Below are positions 12,691 to 24,206 of a stretch of 64,000 bases of DNA, in pieces. The stretch's first letter is position 1. Each line of letters opens with the position of its first letter. The translations under genes and the position numbers were made by a program. Source of the stretch: Dactylonectria macrodidyma (Eukaryota; Ascomycota; Sordariomycetes; Hypocreales; Nectriaceae); the NCBI GenBank assembly GCA_020744425.1, contig JAGMUV010000004.1:4464001-4528000 (forward strand), given 5' to 3'. Under the pieces are notes generated by a model. It saw nothing but the letters and a program-made list of their open reading frames with translations. It had not been told where the DNA came from and made no database searches.

Positions 12691-14444
12691 TTATACCGCC
12701 ATAAAGTTGGCCCATTGATCAAACACACCAAGGCCTCCGCCTGCCTCTATGATACTGCGTGAATGTTGGTTGGTTTCACTATCGACAAAACATGGTTCCT
12801 TTGTTATGATTGACACTTCTATCGGCGACGCCTTGTCAGGGGGTGGTGTTGTTGGGTCCACGAATCGACTTTTGTCATAGCGCCTCCTTTGCGGCCTTAG
12901 ACTCGTTGGAGCTGTGACGACTGTGTCTTTCAGCAAGGACAAGTTTTTTTGGACCATATTGACCGCGGTCAGGCTCTGTCGCAATGTTGCCTGGGTTTGG
13001 TTTAGGGTTTCCCAAAAGAACAAGCGGCTTAAGGAGCTTCCAATGCTTACTACTGGTTGGGATTCTGGAGGGTTTTTTTCCTGTGCTTTATCGAGGACAT
13101 GAGCTGAATATTCATTCATTGAAATATTGGCACGTGTACACTCCGAGGACAGCGCGAGTAGGGAGCGCTGTAGATGCGACCTAGAGAAAGAAGCTTCTGA
13201 GCCGTGTTCAACGTCGTCCGATCGCCCGGGGACGGTGTTGGGCAAAGGTGGGTTTTGTGGAAGTCGGTAATGAGGCCACAACCTCATGTCGATCTCAGAC
13301 CCCGCCTGTTTATCGGGCCCTTTGTCAAGAGACAGTGGTGTCTGGCTGGAGCATGGAATGTCTGGTTTCGATCCAATATCGTAGCCGGCTGCTTCATAGT
13401 CGATAGGGCGGGCTAGCAGCTGACCCAGTTCCAGGTCTTGTCCAAGATCAGACGGTTGATGAACTGTCGAGGAAGATGTCAATTATCTCTAGTTAGGACG
13501 AGTCACTGTCACACCTTGCTCTCACCATTTTTCTGGAATGATAGCGTGGTGGAATATGACGCGTAGAGAGTACAAAGGCCTAAAGGGGGATCATGGCGAG
13601 GTCGTTACTCACAAGTCAACGGCAGGACGTGTTCGACGCGTTCGTGAGAAATCCCTCTGTCGAGATTTTCGCCGAAGCCCACACATCCGCTTGCTGAATA
13701 CATGTCTTCCTTGTTTAAAGAATCTGCCGATGCGTCTTGAGCCAGGTTTTGCCGCGTTTCCAAGAAGGCGCTGCCTTTATTTGTCGCGTCGGCGATTCCG
13801 AGTTTGACCTGCGATGGACCCGGCAGAGTGGAATTGACTTCAGTTCCGGTTGAATTAGTGTAGGTTTGTAACGGTGGTCTTCTGTGAGGGGGTTAACTAT
13901 TAAGCACATTAGGCAGTCTTGATTGCCTCGCATAGTCTCCAGCAGAGTAGTTGATATGGGTACAGAATCGGACAAGGCATCATGTTCTCTCGTCTCAACA
14001 AGCTATTGGAGGCTCAAAATGAACTCACCCCCTGTAACAGCGCCGGGTGACAATGCACTCTATAGCCCTCTGTTTGCAGTTCGCACATGGCGCTTCCTTA
14101 TCAATGTTACATTTGACTTTGTAAGTCCTGCAGTGGTCGCAAGCTGTTGCTGCTCTTGGTCGACGGCGTTTGATCATTTTGGGCGCTTCAACGATGGTGG
14201 GCGATGCTCCTCGTTTCTCTCGGCTCCTAGATGGTGATAGGACATCCGGTGACGCTGCCGCTGTTGGGGGTTTTGCGGTTGCCCGTCTTACTTTCGTCGG
14301 ATTCTCAATCTCGGAGAGGTTGACTGACTGGGCGTCTTTATCAGGGCAAGCCTCTTTTTGGCGGTCCTCTTTCTCCATCCTGGGTTGTTCAGGCACAGAT
14401 CTCGTATCTACCCTTCGACTGTCGTAGGCGTAGCCCCCCATCAC
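12691..14444 (-). CDS. Zn2Cys6 transcription factor, probable cluster regulator
   Basis: Exons 14444-14029, 13881-13613, 13579-13526 and 13463-12691 join to 503 aa. The binuclear zinc cluster lies near residues 100-130 (ACDHCRTYKVKC followed by CANCKQRAIEC). It is preceded by a basic KRRRPRAATA stretch, and the order of parts recalls AflR-type pathway regulators. The rest is Ser/Thr-rich without a clear Fungal_trans domain; a hydrophobic patch around 12990-13060 may be an activation or dimer region. It is nuclear and expected to bind CGG-containing sites. It is divergently transcribed from the FAD monooxygenase and shares a 387 bp promoter with it, which is the usual place for an in-cluster activator. 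TGCGGGGG lies 153 bp before its ATG, so it may also control itself. Confidence 0.87.
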
Positions 14445-14831
14445 GTTGAACGAGGTACCGTATTTTTAAATCATGCTAGCGACTTTGGAGCACCCCCCCC
14501 CCCCCCTGCGGGATGCAAAACTGTACGCTTGCAGAAACCCTGAAATGTGGCCCTGCCTCTCTCGGTAGAGGCTCTTTGGGTCGGCCCCTTTTTCCATGCG
14601 GGGGACGGAGAAACGAATTGAGCTAATCGTGGCATCAGGGCCACCCTCTTTGGCCCCACTTACATGGCAGCCATGTGGAGGCACACGTGATTGGAATCGT
14701 GAACTTCAATGGGGGCAGATTTCATTAATTATACAAGTAGCTAGCTGTTATGGCCGAGACACGTTGAAAATCTCTCTTGAAATACTCAAATTTGAACCAG
14801 TTTGCATAGGTCTGCATCGGAGATCTTGATA
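14445..14831. promoter_or_regulatory. Bidirectional promoter of the Zn2Cys6 regulator and FAD monooxygenase
   Basis: The 387 bp gap contains a cytosine run around 14492-14506, TGCGGGA at about 14507, and TGCGGGGG at 14597-14604. The last resembles the octamer found upstream of other cluster genes. Confidence 0.55.
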
Positions 14832-16298
14832 ATGGGGAAAATTTCGAGTGTAAGTGCCACAGGAGATGGCTGATCCGGGAGTTGCAGTCATAATTTTGCT
14901 CACAACTTGTAAATAGGTTCTCATTGCTGGTGCTGGCCCATCGGGCTTGACCTTGGCCTTGCTGTTGGCGAAGCAAGGAATCAAGGCTACCGTGGTAGAC
15001 ATGGCACCACACCTCAATTCTGCGCCACGAGCCACGCATTACTCCTGGCCTGCTGTGTATGAGTTGGGTAGAGCTGGTGTTCTAGAAGAAGTCATCCGCG
15101 AAGGCTTCATCAATGACAGGCCAGTGTCTTGGAGAAAGCTAGATGGGACCCTCTTGGCTCAGGTTGATATTGAATCCATTCCCAGGGACAAGCGGATGGT
15201 GTGCCTGCCACTCAACCACCTTACATCGATACTCGAGGGGCACCTTTCTAAAGAGCCTAGTGCCACCGTCCTGTGGAACCACAAGGTCGTGGGAGTCGGA
15301 CAAGACACCTCCAAGGCCTGGGTTAACGTGGAGACACCCACTGGGGTCCAAGTATTGAAGGCTGATTATGTGGTGGGATGCGATGGAGCCAATAGCCAGA
15401 TTCGTCGATCCCTGTTTGGAGATGATGATTTCCCTGGCAAAACATGGGACGAGCAAATTGTTGCAACGAATGTGAGTATCGCCTGTATTTCTGGCGGCTC
15501 TCGCTAACCTTTCGGAGGCATACTATGACATGACAAAATCAGGATGGAAAGATGATTCTGCCTTTATCGTCGATTCTGAGCACTGGGGAATGATAGCCAA
15601 GATCCGACCTGATGGGTTGCTGCGAATTTCCTATGGCGAAGTTTCTGGCTTGAGTCACGAGGAGTATATTGCCAGGCAACCGATGAAGTTCAAAGCTATT
15701 CTTCCAGGGAACCCTGATCCAGACGACTTCCGTGTTGTCAGCATCAGTCCTTACAAAGTTCATCAGAGATTGGCAAGAAGTCTACGAGTTGGGAAGATTC
15801 TTCTGGCGGCTGACGCGGCACACTTGTGTAATCCTTTGTGAGTCTCTTGCATTGATCCTGCCCTTTGACATTTCTAATTGGCGGATAGCGGAGGCTTGGG
15901 ATTGACCGGAGGTCTCGTTGACGTTGGGAATCTTTACGATTGCCTTCTAGGTATTCATCAAGACCTCGTAGATGACACAATCCTAGACCGTTACAGCGAG
16001 GTTAGGCAACAAAAATATCTGGACATTATCGATCCGGTCTCCAGCGAGAACCTCAGACGGTTGACGCAGGACGCTGAGGCCGCTGACAAGGACGCTCTGT
16101 TTCAGAAACTTCGGGATGCCAAGTCTGATCCATCCCTAAGCATGAAGTTGAACGAGGTTGGTAACCAAGGAACAGACTCGGGACCAACCCAAACCTCGCT
16201 AACCTATCTTTCAGGGCCTTTGGAGTATTATGCATGACTTTCGCAAAGAGTACAACGCCACAGCCAATGGCTCAGCGACTGTGGGGCGCACAGATTGA
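14832..16298 (+). CDS. FAD-dependent aromatic monooxygenase (class A flavoprotein)
   Basis: Exons 14832-14849, 14917-15471, 15518-15837, 15889-16156 and 16215-16298 give 414 aa, normal for PF01494 enzymes. The dinucleotide-binding motif VLIAGAGPSGL begins at residue 7. The DG motif is VVGCDGANSQIR, and the second FAD motif is [21 protein letters not shown] split over an intron (AADAAH before, GGLGLTGG after). These enzymes use NAD(P)H and O2 to hydroxylate phenolic rings, or do epoxidations or Baeyer-Villiger steps, in the cytosol. The first exon is only 18 nt. The last intron uses a weak GTTGGT donor, so the C-terminal 28 residues are less certain. It would open an oxidative route together with the P450s and SDRs; the substrate is unknown. 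Confidence 0.88.
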
Positions 16299-17001
16299 CG
16301 GATTCTATGGCTCTGGCGAACAGGCTGGGCCCGCACCAGCATCCTATTTTTGGGCCCGGTAGCATAGCGAGAGGGTAGAGGAGAAAACACAATCTATTTT
16401 TGCGTGGACTTGGTTTGCTCATGTAGGGTTACCTCATCATGCTTGAACAACTTTAATCCACTAGTATGAGAGCTCTTATTAAAGTCGTGCCCGGGCTTGT
16501 GATATCCTGCGTTGTTCAAGCTGCTACACCCTCATGCACGGCCATGAGCGGTACCAAGCCTTAGACCTGGGAAGAAGAGAATATGGAAACACCGGATGAG
16601 CGCAAAATCTAAGTTGACCTACCCTGTAGTTCTTAATCTCACGACCCTTGGTTCGACTATTAATCCCCACTGGAACAATGGATTAACCGTCCGTAAAAAT
16701 GCCAGCTGTTGTTACTCTTGGATTTCTCAGAGCTCCATTCCTATCTTAGTGAAGAGGGTATATTTAATGGCCCACAAGCTAAGTGATGCTATAATCGTGG
16801 CGAGAGCATGTTGATAGTGAAGCAAGTGCATCACGATCACACGATAGTCACCGATGGAACGCAATGTTGGGTCTATTTAAGATAAACCGTTTTAAAAATT
16901 TCCCCGCGCCCACCCACTCATCTAGTATCCAAGCCGTCCCATGTCTTGCAACTGAGACGCCTGCGGAAGGACCAGGTCCTTCATGACTCTTGCGGCAGCG
17001 A
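16299..17001. other. Intergenic region, no gene recognised
   Basis: This is a tail-to-tail spacer between the FAD monooxygenase and the P450. No open frame with a recognisable motif is seen. Confidence 0.5.
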
Positions 17002-19020
17002 CTAATTGATACTTTCCCCTGCTGCCTGGCACTCCCTCCTGATCAACTCAGTATGTGCATCGCTTCGGGGTGTGATGGCAATCTGAAAGGGCGCCTCCGA
17101 ATGTGCTAGTGGATCGATGCGTGCATCATCGATCGGTGCGCCAGGGACTTCGACAAAGTCGAAGCAGTATAAAAGGCGCGAAAATGCAATGAACATGTTT
17201 CGCATCCCAACTTGCCATCCGACGCATACTCGTCGACCTAAAGATCCAATACATCAGCTTTGCACCTACGCATGAAAGCAGTACCTAGCTAAGGGCCGCT
17301 TACCCATGCCGAAACCAAACTGGCCTTTGAGCACATCGTAAACGTTCTCATCCATGAAGCGCTCTGGGACAAATCTTTCGTTGTCCTTAAACTCATTTTC
17401 GTTATGTGATATACCCCAAGCATTCCACGTAAATATGGTCCCCTTTTCGAATCTATAAGGGCCCCACGAATCATCCTCAACGAGCATCCGCGGCATACCT
17501 GTCGGAATCATGTTTGGACGCCATCTAAGTCCTTCCTTTATGACTGCCATGATATAAGGCAGAGATTCAAAGTCCTTTTAAAGCTGATTAGCCGTGGAAG
17601 GGTGGCATTCATGTCTGAAGGCACTTACGTCAAAACTGGGTAGCCTTTCGGCCGTGGAGCCGCAAACCCTATCAAGCTCCTCCTGAGCTTTCTTGACCCA
17701 TTCAGGGAATTTCGCTGCCGCCGCGATAACGTTGTTGATCTGGTTTCTTGTGGTGTCGGAGCCCGCTTCGATTAACGTGCCCGCTGATTTGAGAGGGGAG
17801 GTCAGTATTGATTCGGGGCTTGTGTCTGAAGCGCTTCACCGAGCACTCACCGCAGAAGTACTTTTGTGGTTCGTCAAACCCGTAGTCTTGTGCTAGATGA
17901 AGCAGCTCACGGCTGAAGCACTTGGGGTCTTCGCCTGCTCCAATGCGCTTCTCAAGGTCGTCGAAGAATCTTCGATAGGTTCTGCATCTTTGTGTCAGCA
18001 GCACGCAGAGGCTCGTTAATCAGGGGATCGGTATAACACACCCTACAGTATCATTAAAGATCCTTTCAGCCTCCGGGCGGTACCACTGCAGGAACCGAGG
18101 AAGACTTTTAGCAATAATAGGGAAACCGTCGATGAAACTGGCAGAGGGAGAGTGTTGCAAGGCCATGAACTCGTCTATACTATGGAAGAGGGATTTAACC
18201 ATGTCTTCGCTCATGCTTGTCCTGCGCCCAAAGACACTGCACTATGTTAGCATCTTTTTATGAGAAGAGAGAGAAGCTGTCGCGGCCCAAATATCGAACG
18301 TACACAGACATGATGACTAGAAAAGATCAGCAACCCTAATGCGTAAATTGACACACCCTTGTTGCCTACCAGAGTTGGAAAACCGTGCCCCGTGAATATA
18401 GAAATTATTTGGTTTCTGAAGATAGTCCCATAGTAGTTTGCGTGACTCGATGTCTTGATACGGCTTGTAGGTGTCGGCCTGGAGTTTGTTTGTTAGAGCA
18501 AATAGCCGCAATACGAGTGGCGCACATCTCTCACATGCTTGGCTGTCAATAGCTGGTGCATAATTTTACGTAACTTGCGCCATCGCTCACCATGTTGCAT
18601 GATGACAATTCTATTCCCCCCAGAGAGGATGTCTTGTGTGACGGGGAAATACGGTCGACTAATGTACAGTCTCCCGCGCTGGTCGAGCAGCTCCTTGGTG
18701 GCTGCAAAACTATTCAAGACAACCCATCGTCGCTGACCCATGAATATGGAGAACCTGGCGTGCGCATCAGCATATTTCGATCTCGAGCTATTCGTTGAGT
18801 GCCCTCACATGTCGTCATAATCTCTCCCCCATTCGGCAAATTTATGGCCCATATTGGTCTTTGGGAGTTGTGGTGCATTTCCGAATAGCCAATGGCCTTT
18901 TGGCCCGGGCGGGTAGTGATACGATGTTGTTTTCGATCTTATGCGACGAAGGCCATAGAGGACCAAGAAAAGAAGTGGGTAAAGGATCAGAGACAAAGGT
19001 ACGTTGCTCAGAAGACCCAT
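17002..19020 (-). CDS. Cytochrome P450 (OrdA/CYP64-like microsomal monooxygenase)
   Basis: Nine exons close in frame to 513 aa: 19020-18809, 18754-18535, 18478-18370, 18316-18304, 18236-18042, 17981-17851, 17783-17629, 17574-17304 and 17237-17002. An N-terminal membrane anchor (VPLSLILYPLLFLVLYGL) is followed by the proline hinge YPPGPKG. The I-helix reads AGTLIEAGSDTT, the K-helix KEGLRWRP, and the haem loop FGFGMGRRVCVG spans the last intron, so all key residues are present. The fourth exon is only 13 nt and restores FSNSVIMSVVFGRR. The protein should be ER-bound and use a P450 reductase. TGCGGGGT at 19207-19214 and TGCGGGGC at 19227-19234 lie about 190-215 bp upstream. No lesion is seen. 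The substrate is not predictable. Confidence 0.9.
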
Positions 19021-19662
19021 GATAGACACAGAGCTGGTGTGCGAGTAATAAACTTGGAAGCCGTACAGAAAATGGCTGTAAAGACAATGTCAAAGAACTT
19101 ATCGTTGGTGGCACTGTCGAAATAAAAGGAAGGAAGCTAAGTAGGCAAGGGACACGTTCGAACTCGTTTCAACGCGAGGGTACAGCATGATGCAGAATGG
19201 CTCACATGCGGGGTGTGGGGGGCCTTTGCGGGGCCTAGAGGGTGTACCTCTCCCCTTGGCCAGCACCTGTCGACGCCTAAACCGAGCGAACAGCCAAGGA
19301 TTTCGGCCCTTCAAGTCTAACAATACACATGAACAAGCTGACCAAGATGATTCTGCATTGGAGCACATACGACGGCGGCAGGGATCTGGCTACGTGGATG
19401 TGTGTGAACCAAATGATTCTTACAAGCTGTGGCTTCGGATTTTGTGCGCAAGACAAATGATCAGTGAGAGGCAGATGGATTATTTTAGAGGCTATGATTT
19501 AAAGAAATTCTCCAAGCTACTTTCACTTCGTTGTTGGCCACAGAAGCTAGAGGCGCCAGGGCATTTCGCTCACGGAACATAATATTCTGAATTTAAGAGG
19601 CATGGCCACTGCCGAACTATGGATTTCAACTAGGAAGTATAGGCTGTTGATATTCATGTTCA
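19021..19662. promoter_or_regulatory. P450 promoter region with two TGCGGGG octamers
   Basis: TGCGGGGT (19207-19214) and TGCGGGGC (19227-19234) are spaced 20 bp apart, about two helical turns, upstream of the minus-strand P450. A plus-strand open frame at 19187-19582 overlaps them but has no recognisable domain and is not called as a gene. Confidence 0.5.
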
Positions 19663-20676
19663 TCAGCCGAAGGGCCTTGCGCCTATTACACGTCTCTGGC
19701 CTTCGTCAATCGAGCCAGACAGCTTTTTGCCCATCCATGACGGCCGGCTTGCCTCCAGCGTATCCTCAATCTCGATTATATCGTCTCCTGCAACGAAGAA
19801 GCTTTTGCCATTCACCTCCGGCCGGAGGATCGGGAACAACAAGGCGTGGCCAACACCTTCGGGGCTGTTACAGGGCATGGATTCCCAAACCTTCTTGAGC
19901 AAGTCCGGGGCCATTGGAGTCACTATTGGTCAGCCAGGTTTCATCTTCCATGTTCCGCAGTCAAGCGGCAGTTCTTCCTCTATACTCACTGGTCATCCAT
20001 GGCGCCACAACATTGATTGTGACACCTTGCTTGGGTAGGTCGTGTCTCAACGATCGCATCATGCCGGCCAATCCTGCCTTGGCTGTTGCATACAGGTACA
20101 GAGGAGGGGAGTCTAGAAACGCCGCCGCCGAGGACGTGATAATTATTTGGCATTGACCGTTCTGGCGTTTGGCGAAGTAATAGGTCGCACAGTTTACCGC
20201 GTAAATGTGTCCGATGAGATTGATCTGCAGTCCCTCGAGTGACGGTTGCTTGAGCTTATTCGTGACGGGCTCAACGTTGTGCTCTAGAAGGGTTTCTCCC
20301 CAGTTTACTCCTGCATTGGAGATGACTACGTCAATGGCTCCAAAAGTCTTGAATCCATGCTCGAAGACCTCGGCCATGTCATTCCAGTCAGCGACGTTGG
20401 TTTTGCGAAACGCCAACCGCCCTTCGTGCCTGCCGCGACCTTCTAACTCCTCCACAAGGCCAATCAACTCTTTCTCATTCCAATCTGCTAGGATGAGGTT
20501 CGCTCCATGTTCTGCCACAGTCAGCTAAGAACGGTCACTGGACGTTGTTCGGAGATGGCCCTACTGTACGCAGTCGTCGCTGTGGCACGGCCGATTCCTG
20601 AAGAGCAGCCCGTCAAGAGAATTGTTTTCCCACATAGCCGAGATAATTCCGCCGTGTTGAATGGGACCGCCGTCAT
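19663..20676 (-). CDS. Short-chain dehydrogenase/reductase (first of three)
   Basis: Exons 20676-20565, 20511-19990 and 19922-19663 join to 297 aa, typical of a classical SDR. The cofactor motif is LTGCSSGIGRAT near residue 28. The NAG motif is VVISNAGVNWGE, the catalytic serine lies in ITSSAAAF, and the YxxxK pair in LYATAKAG. The C-terminal exon encodes the substrate-binding lid. It would interconvert an alcohol and a ketone or aldehyde with NAD(P)(H) in the cytosol. GCGGGG cores lie upstream (20855-20860 reversed, 20916-20921). It is transcribed away from the hydrolase at 21440. The phase-1 join after the first exon gives TAYKHGANL, as expected for the family. Confidence 0.87.
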
Positions 20677-21439
20677 TGCCACTGATTATCGCACCAGTAT
20701 GGTCAAAGGAGGAAATCTTCTGCAGCACTGAGCCCGGCTCGTTTCGCGATCGGTCTTATGCCCGCTCAGCAACGCGCGAACGCCTGGGGTGGGCCCTTCA
20801 AGTCAACTACAGGGGCAGACCTTATGTTTCTTTCATCCCCTCCTGGTAGCAAAACCCCGCGCACATCATGGGATGGGAGTTCTCTCCGCGATCACGGCGT
20901 AAGGAATTCATGTGGAGGCGGGGAGCATGCATGACTTAGTGCCAACCTTCCTGGGAGATGGCAGACTAGAGAATCTCGTTCTCATTGGAATATTGTCGCT
21001 AGTGTGCTAAATTAATTCCCTTTAAGTTTACAATTAAGCGATAGCATAATGCAAGTACACTCTTTGCTGAGATCGATCATCCACATGCCAGCAGGGGATG
21101 AATCACGAGGCTATGCAACAGCTAGGTTATGGGATACCCCGCCTGCCCAAAATCGCCCCGCCTCTTCCGACTACCACAGGATTGTCCCGCTTCGACTTTG
21201 CCACCCTAATCTGCACCATTCAATCATCGATCTAAGGCAGCTGAAACTGTGGCGGGATGACGAACCCTGGCGTGGTCATGGTTTCCGCCGGAATGGCCTT
21301 GCAGGTACTGCTCTTCCTCCTCCCCACATAAGGAGAGTCTTGTAGTATGCATATTAATACTCTGGTCCTCCTGGAGCAGCTCTTGAATCGTCTTCGACAA
21401 GATTTGTTCATTCTTTGGACTGCTGTGGTCGCCCACGCT
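20677..21439. promoter_or_regulatory. Divergent promoter of SDR and alpha/beta hydrolase
   Basis: No gene is recognised. GCGGGG-type cores occur at about 20855, 20916, 21137 and 21155, but these lack the full TGCGGGGT octamer. Short open frames here have no known motif. Confidence 0.4.
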
Positions 21440-22365
21440 ATGCCTCTCGTAACGCTTTCAAACGGCCAGTCAGATTACTACGAGGTTGACGACTACACGG
21501 ACCCGTGGGATCGCGATGAGTGTGATATTGTCGTCTTCCAGCCAGGGATACTGAGGCATACAGAGTTCATGTTTCATCTAGTTCCTTTGATGTGCCGACA
21601 TGTGCGATTCATACGTCGCGACCTCCGGGGACACGGACGAAGTTGGACACCCGATGTCTCTGGCTACCAATACACCCTTGACACATTGGTGGATGAAATG
21701 GCAGAATTTATCGATAAGGTGGCAGGCCGTCCGGTGCACTGGATTGGAGAAAGCACGGCTGGGATGGTGAGCATTGCCTTAGCGGCCAAATATCCCAGCA
21801 AGTTGAAGTCTCTCATCGTCATGTCATCGCCGCTGGTGCTAAAGTAGGTCACTTTTGTGGAAGGGGGGATGAAAACTTGAGGCCTTACTAACACAGCAAT
21901 AGCGATGTGTTTAAGACGATGGTATCCCAGCCGTATTCGAGTCAAGCTGAGGCAATGCGGAAAATGGGTCTTGTTGAATGGCAGAGGTCGCGCCCTGTAT
22001 CCAAATTGAGCGCCGATCCAAACGCAAGAAGCACCAACGAGATGGGTAGATTTTCTGGCTCTGGTTACCTAAAATGGTATGATGAAATGCTGGCGAAGCA
22101 CAGCCTTGAGGGGGTGGCTTTGTATTGCGATTTTATTGCGAATGTGGATGTCACAGGCCATGTGGAGCATATCAATATTCCGACTTTGATATTGGCCCCG
22201 CAGAATAGTATGGCCAGCCCCATAAGCGTGAATCAGCAGATGGCTGCAATGATAAAAGGATCATGTCTGGTTATCATTGAAAGCGTTGGACATATGTTGT
22301 ACATAGATGAGCCCGAGAAAACGTGCGATGCAATTCTCAAGTGGGTCAGAGACCTACGAGAGTAA
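21440..22365 (+). CDS. Alpha/beta hydrolase (enol-lactonase/esterase-like)
   Basis: Exons 21440-21843 and 21903-22365 give 288 aa, the normal size for the fold. Motifs are an RRDLRGHGRS segment after strand 4, the nucleophile elbow WIGESTAGM, and the C-terminal histidine in VGHMLYIDEPE. The acid residue is less clear. Related proteins include 3-oxoadipate enol-lactonase-like hydrolases; activity on a lactone or ester is inferred only from the fold. The ATG at 21440 starts the conserved MPLVTLSNGQS; an earlier in-frame extension to 21347 lacks support. It lies between two SDR genes in the cluster, where it could open a lactone made by the FAD enzyme. Confidence 0.85.
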
Positions 22366-22678
22366 TTGCACCACCAATTGACCTTACCTTACGCGACACC
22401 GACCCATGTACTTCGTGTAGAGAAGTAGGGAGAATATTTGACGCAAAGCCCAGTAATATTGCCTTGCTGGCGAGGGTGGTATTCGGTCAAGACGTGCTCT
22501 CGTTACTCATCACGGTGCAGACCCTTTGGAAGAACGACTACACCAATCATCACCTATGAACAACAGGGCGAAGGTGTATACAACTGCTAGATTTACATGA
22601 TAGATGCTTGGAACTTTTGCAACTTGGCAAGACTTGTTTGGCTATCTGATCTGAGCAGAGAGTACGCGCGGACTCTCC

Positions 22679-23770
22679 TTATGCCTCCTTCAATTCCGCG
22701 TCTGGCATCGTGCCTCCATCGTTTGGCAGGCCCCCGAGAAAGTCTACTTTTAACTCATACAACCCCTTCTCACGCACATGATCGCCCATGCTCACGACGT
22801 AGCCAATGTCCTGCTCACAGTCGAAGTACCTTCCCTTGAGGGCGGTTCCTCGCCCAGTAGCGAGGAAAACGCAAGTCTGTCCACACAGCGCGGGCTCACA
22901 CTTGAATTGCGCACAGAAGCTCTTATACGCTGCGGCAGCCTTAGGGTAGGCTGCTGCAATGTCGCTGGAGAGGCCCTTCTGTATTCCCGTCTTGGTCGCT
23001 CCCGGGTGGAGCGAGTAGATCTCAATCTCGTCAAAGCCGTCCATGTCGAGCTCAAGTTGGATACAGCCATTTGCGCGTACCAGCGCGGCCTTTGCGGCGG
23101 CATAGTTCGCGCTGAAGGGAAGGTTAACAGTGGCAGATCGCGAGGCGATGTTGATGATTCTTCCATGTCCACGAGCCCGGAACGCAGGTAGCAGCATATG
23201 GGTCCAAAGCATGGGCTACAGCACACCTCTTGGTTACTAGCCTTCTCATGGGTTCTGATTTTTGATTGCTTACGGCTCTGAAGTTCAGGTCAATCATGGC
23301 CCAGAACTGGTCAAACGTCTCCATGTGGACTGGGCGGTCGATGGTTCTGTGACAGTGTTAGCCAGCGCGTGCCAGGGATTAGACTCGGATCAAATCTGCT
23401 ACCCTCCGGCATTGTTGACAAGGACGTCAATTTCTCCAAGATCCGCTCGGATCTGCTCCCATGTCTCCCTCGACTGATCAGCATCCGTCACGTTGCAGAA
23501 GTATGCTTTGGCCTGGGCCCCCAACGCTGTGCACTGCTCTGTCGTGGTGTGCAGCGCCGAGGCAGCCTGCTCTAAATCTATCAGGGCGAGTTTAGCACCG
23601 GCTTGGGCAAAGGCTAAGCTTTCTCCACGTCCAAGACCACCACCAGCGCCGGTTATGGTGACGACACGCCCATCGAGGGTCCCTCTCAAGACATCGGGAC
23701 TAATGGCGTCGTATGGTTTGGTATGAAGAGTAGGCCTCCTTAACTCGGGCATGATGTTTATTTGCTTCAT
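22679..23770 (-). CDS. Short-chain dehydrogenase/reductase (second of three)
   Basis: Exons 23770-23403, 23346-23274 and 23215-22679 give 325 aa. The cofactor motif ITGAGGGLGRG is near residue 40, with DVLVNNAGG at the end of exon 1, the serine in INIASRSATV and YxxxK in YAAAKAAL. An alternative start at 23753 (MPELRRP) would shorten it by six residues. It is a soluble NAD(P)-dependent oxidoreductase. It is divergent from the third SDR and shares with it a promoter carrying a perfect palindromic GC-box. The C-terminal tail after GRGTALKGRYFDCEQD is typical of fungal SDRs from degradative clusters. No lesion is seen. Confidence 0.87.
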
Positions 23771-24206
23771 GTGCGATGTGATAGTAAATGGAGCCTGGGA
23801 GGTGTTAGACTGGATTATAAGCCATAATGAAGGGGCCCTTTCAGCCAATCGTGACACAAGCCTGCGTGCCGGATCTCGCAGGCGAGCTGTCGGTGGGCTG
23901 GCCATGAATCCTACCACGCGGCATGGATGCGGGGAGTCGAGTCGGTGACGTAAATTGCGGGGTCCCCGCATTGGATCCTGCCCCGTCTGTGAGAGTTATA
24001 AAGTGCCTCGGAGTTACCTCGGAATTGCCCCGTATGATAGATACCTTAGCCTTGTTCACCCACATTGGATGTCCCCTCTCGCCATTTTATGAGAACTCAT
24101 CCGCCATTTTGATTGCAAAAGTTACACGCTGTGGTCTGCAATTAATCGCACAAGTTTTCATAATCCCGCCCCCCCCCCCAAAAAAAAAAAAAGAAAAAAC
24201 AAAACC
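23771..24206. promoter_or_regulatory. Bidirectional promoter between two SDR genes, with palindromic GC-box
   Basis: The 15 nt TGCGGGGTCCCCGCA lies at 23956-23970. It combines TGCGGGGT with an inverted TGCGGGGA, 186 bp from one ATG and 237 bp from the other. A C-run followed by an A-rich run (about 24169-24200) lies directly before the third SDR, probably in its 5' leader. Confidence 0.6.

Noticed and set aside
19187..19582. 131-codon plus-strand open frame overlapping the P450 promoter
   Set aside because: No motif, no plausible introns, and it overlaps the octamer pair; treated as chance.
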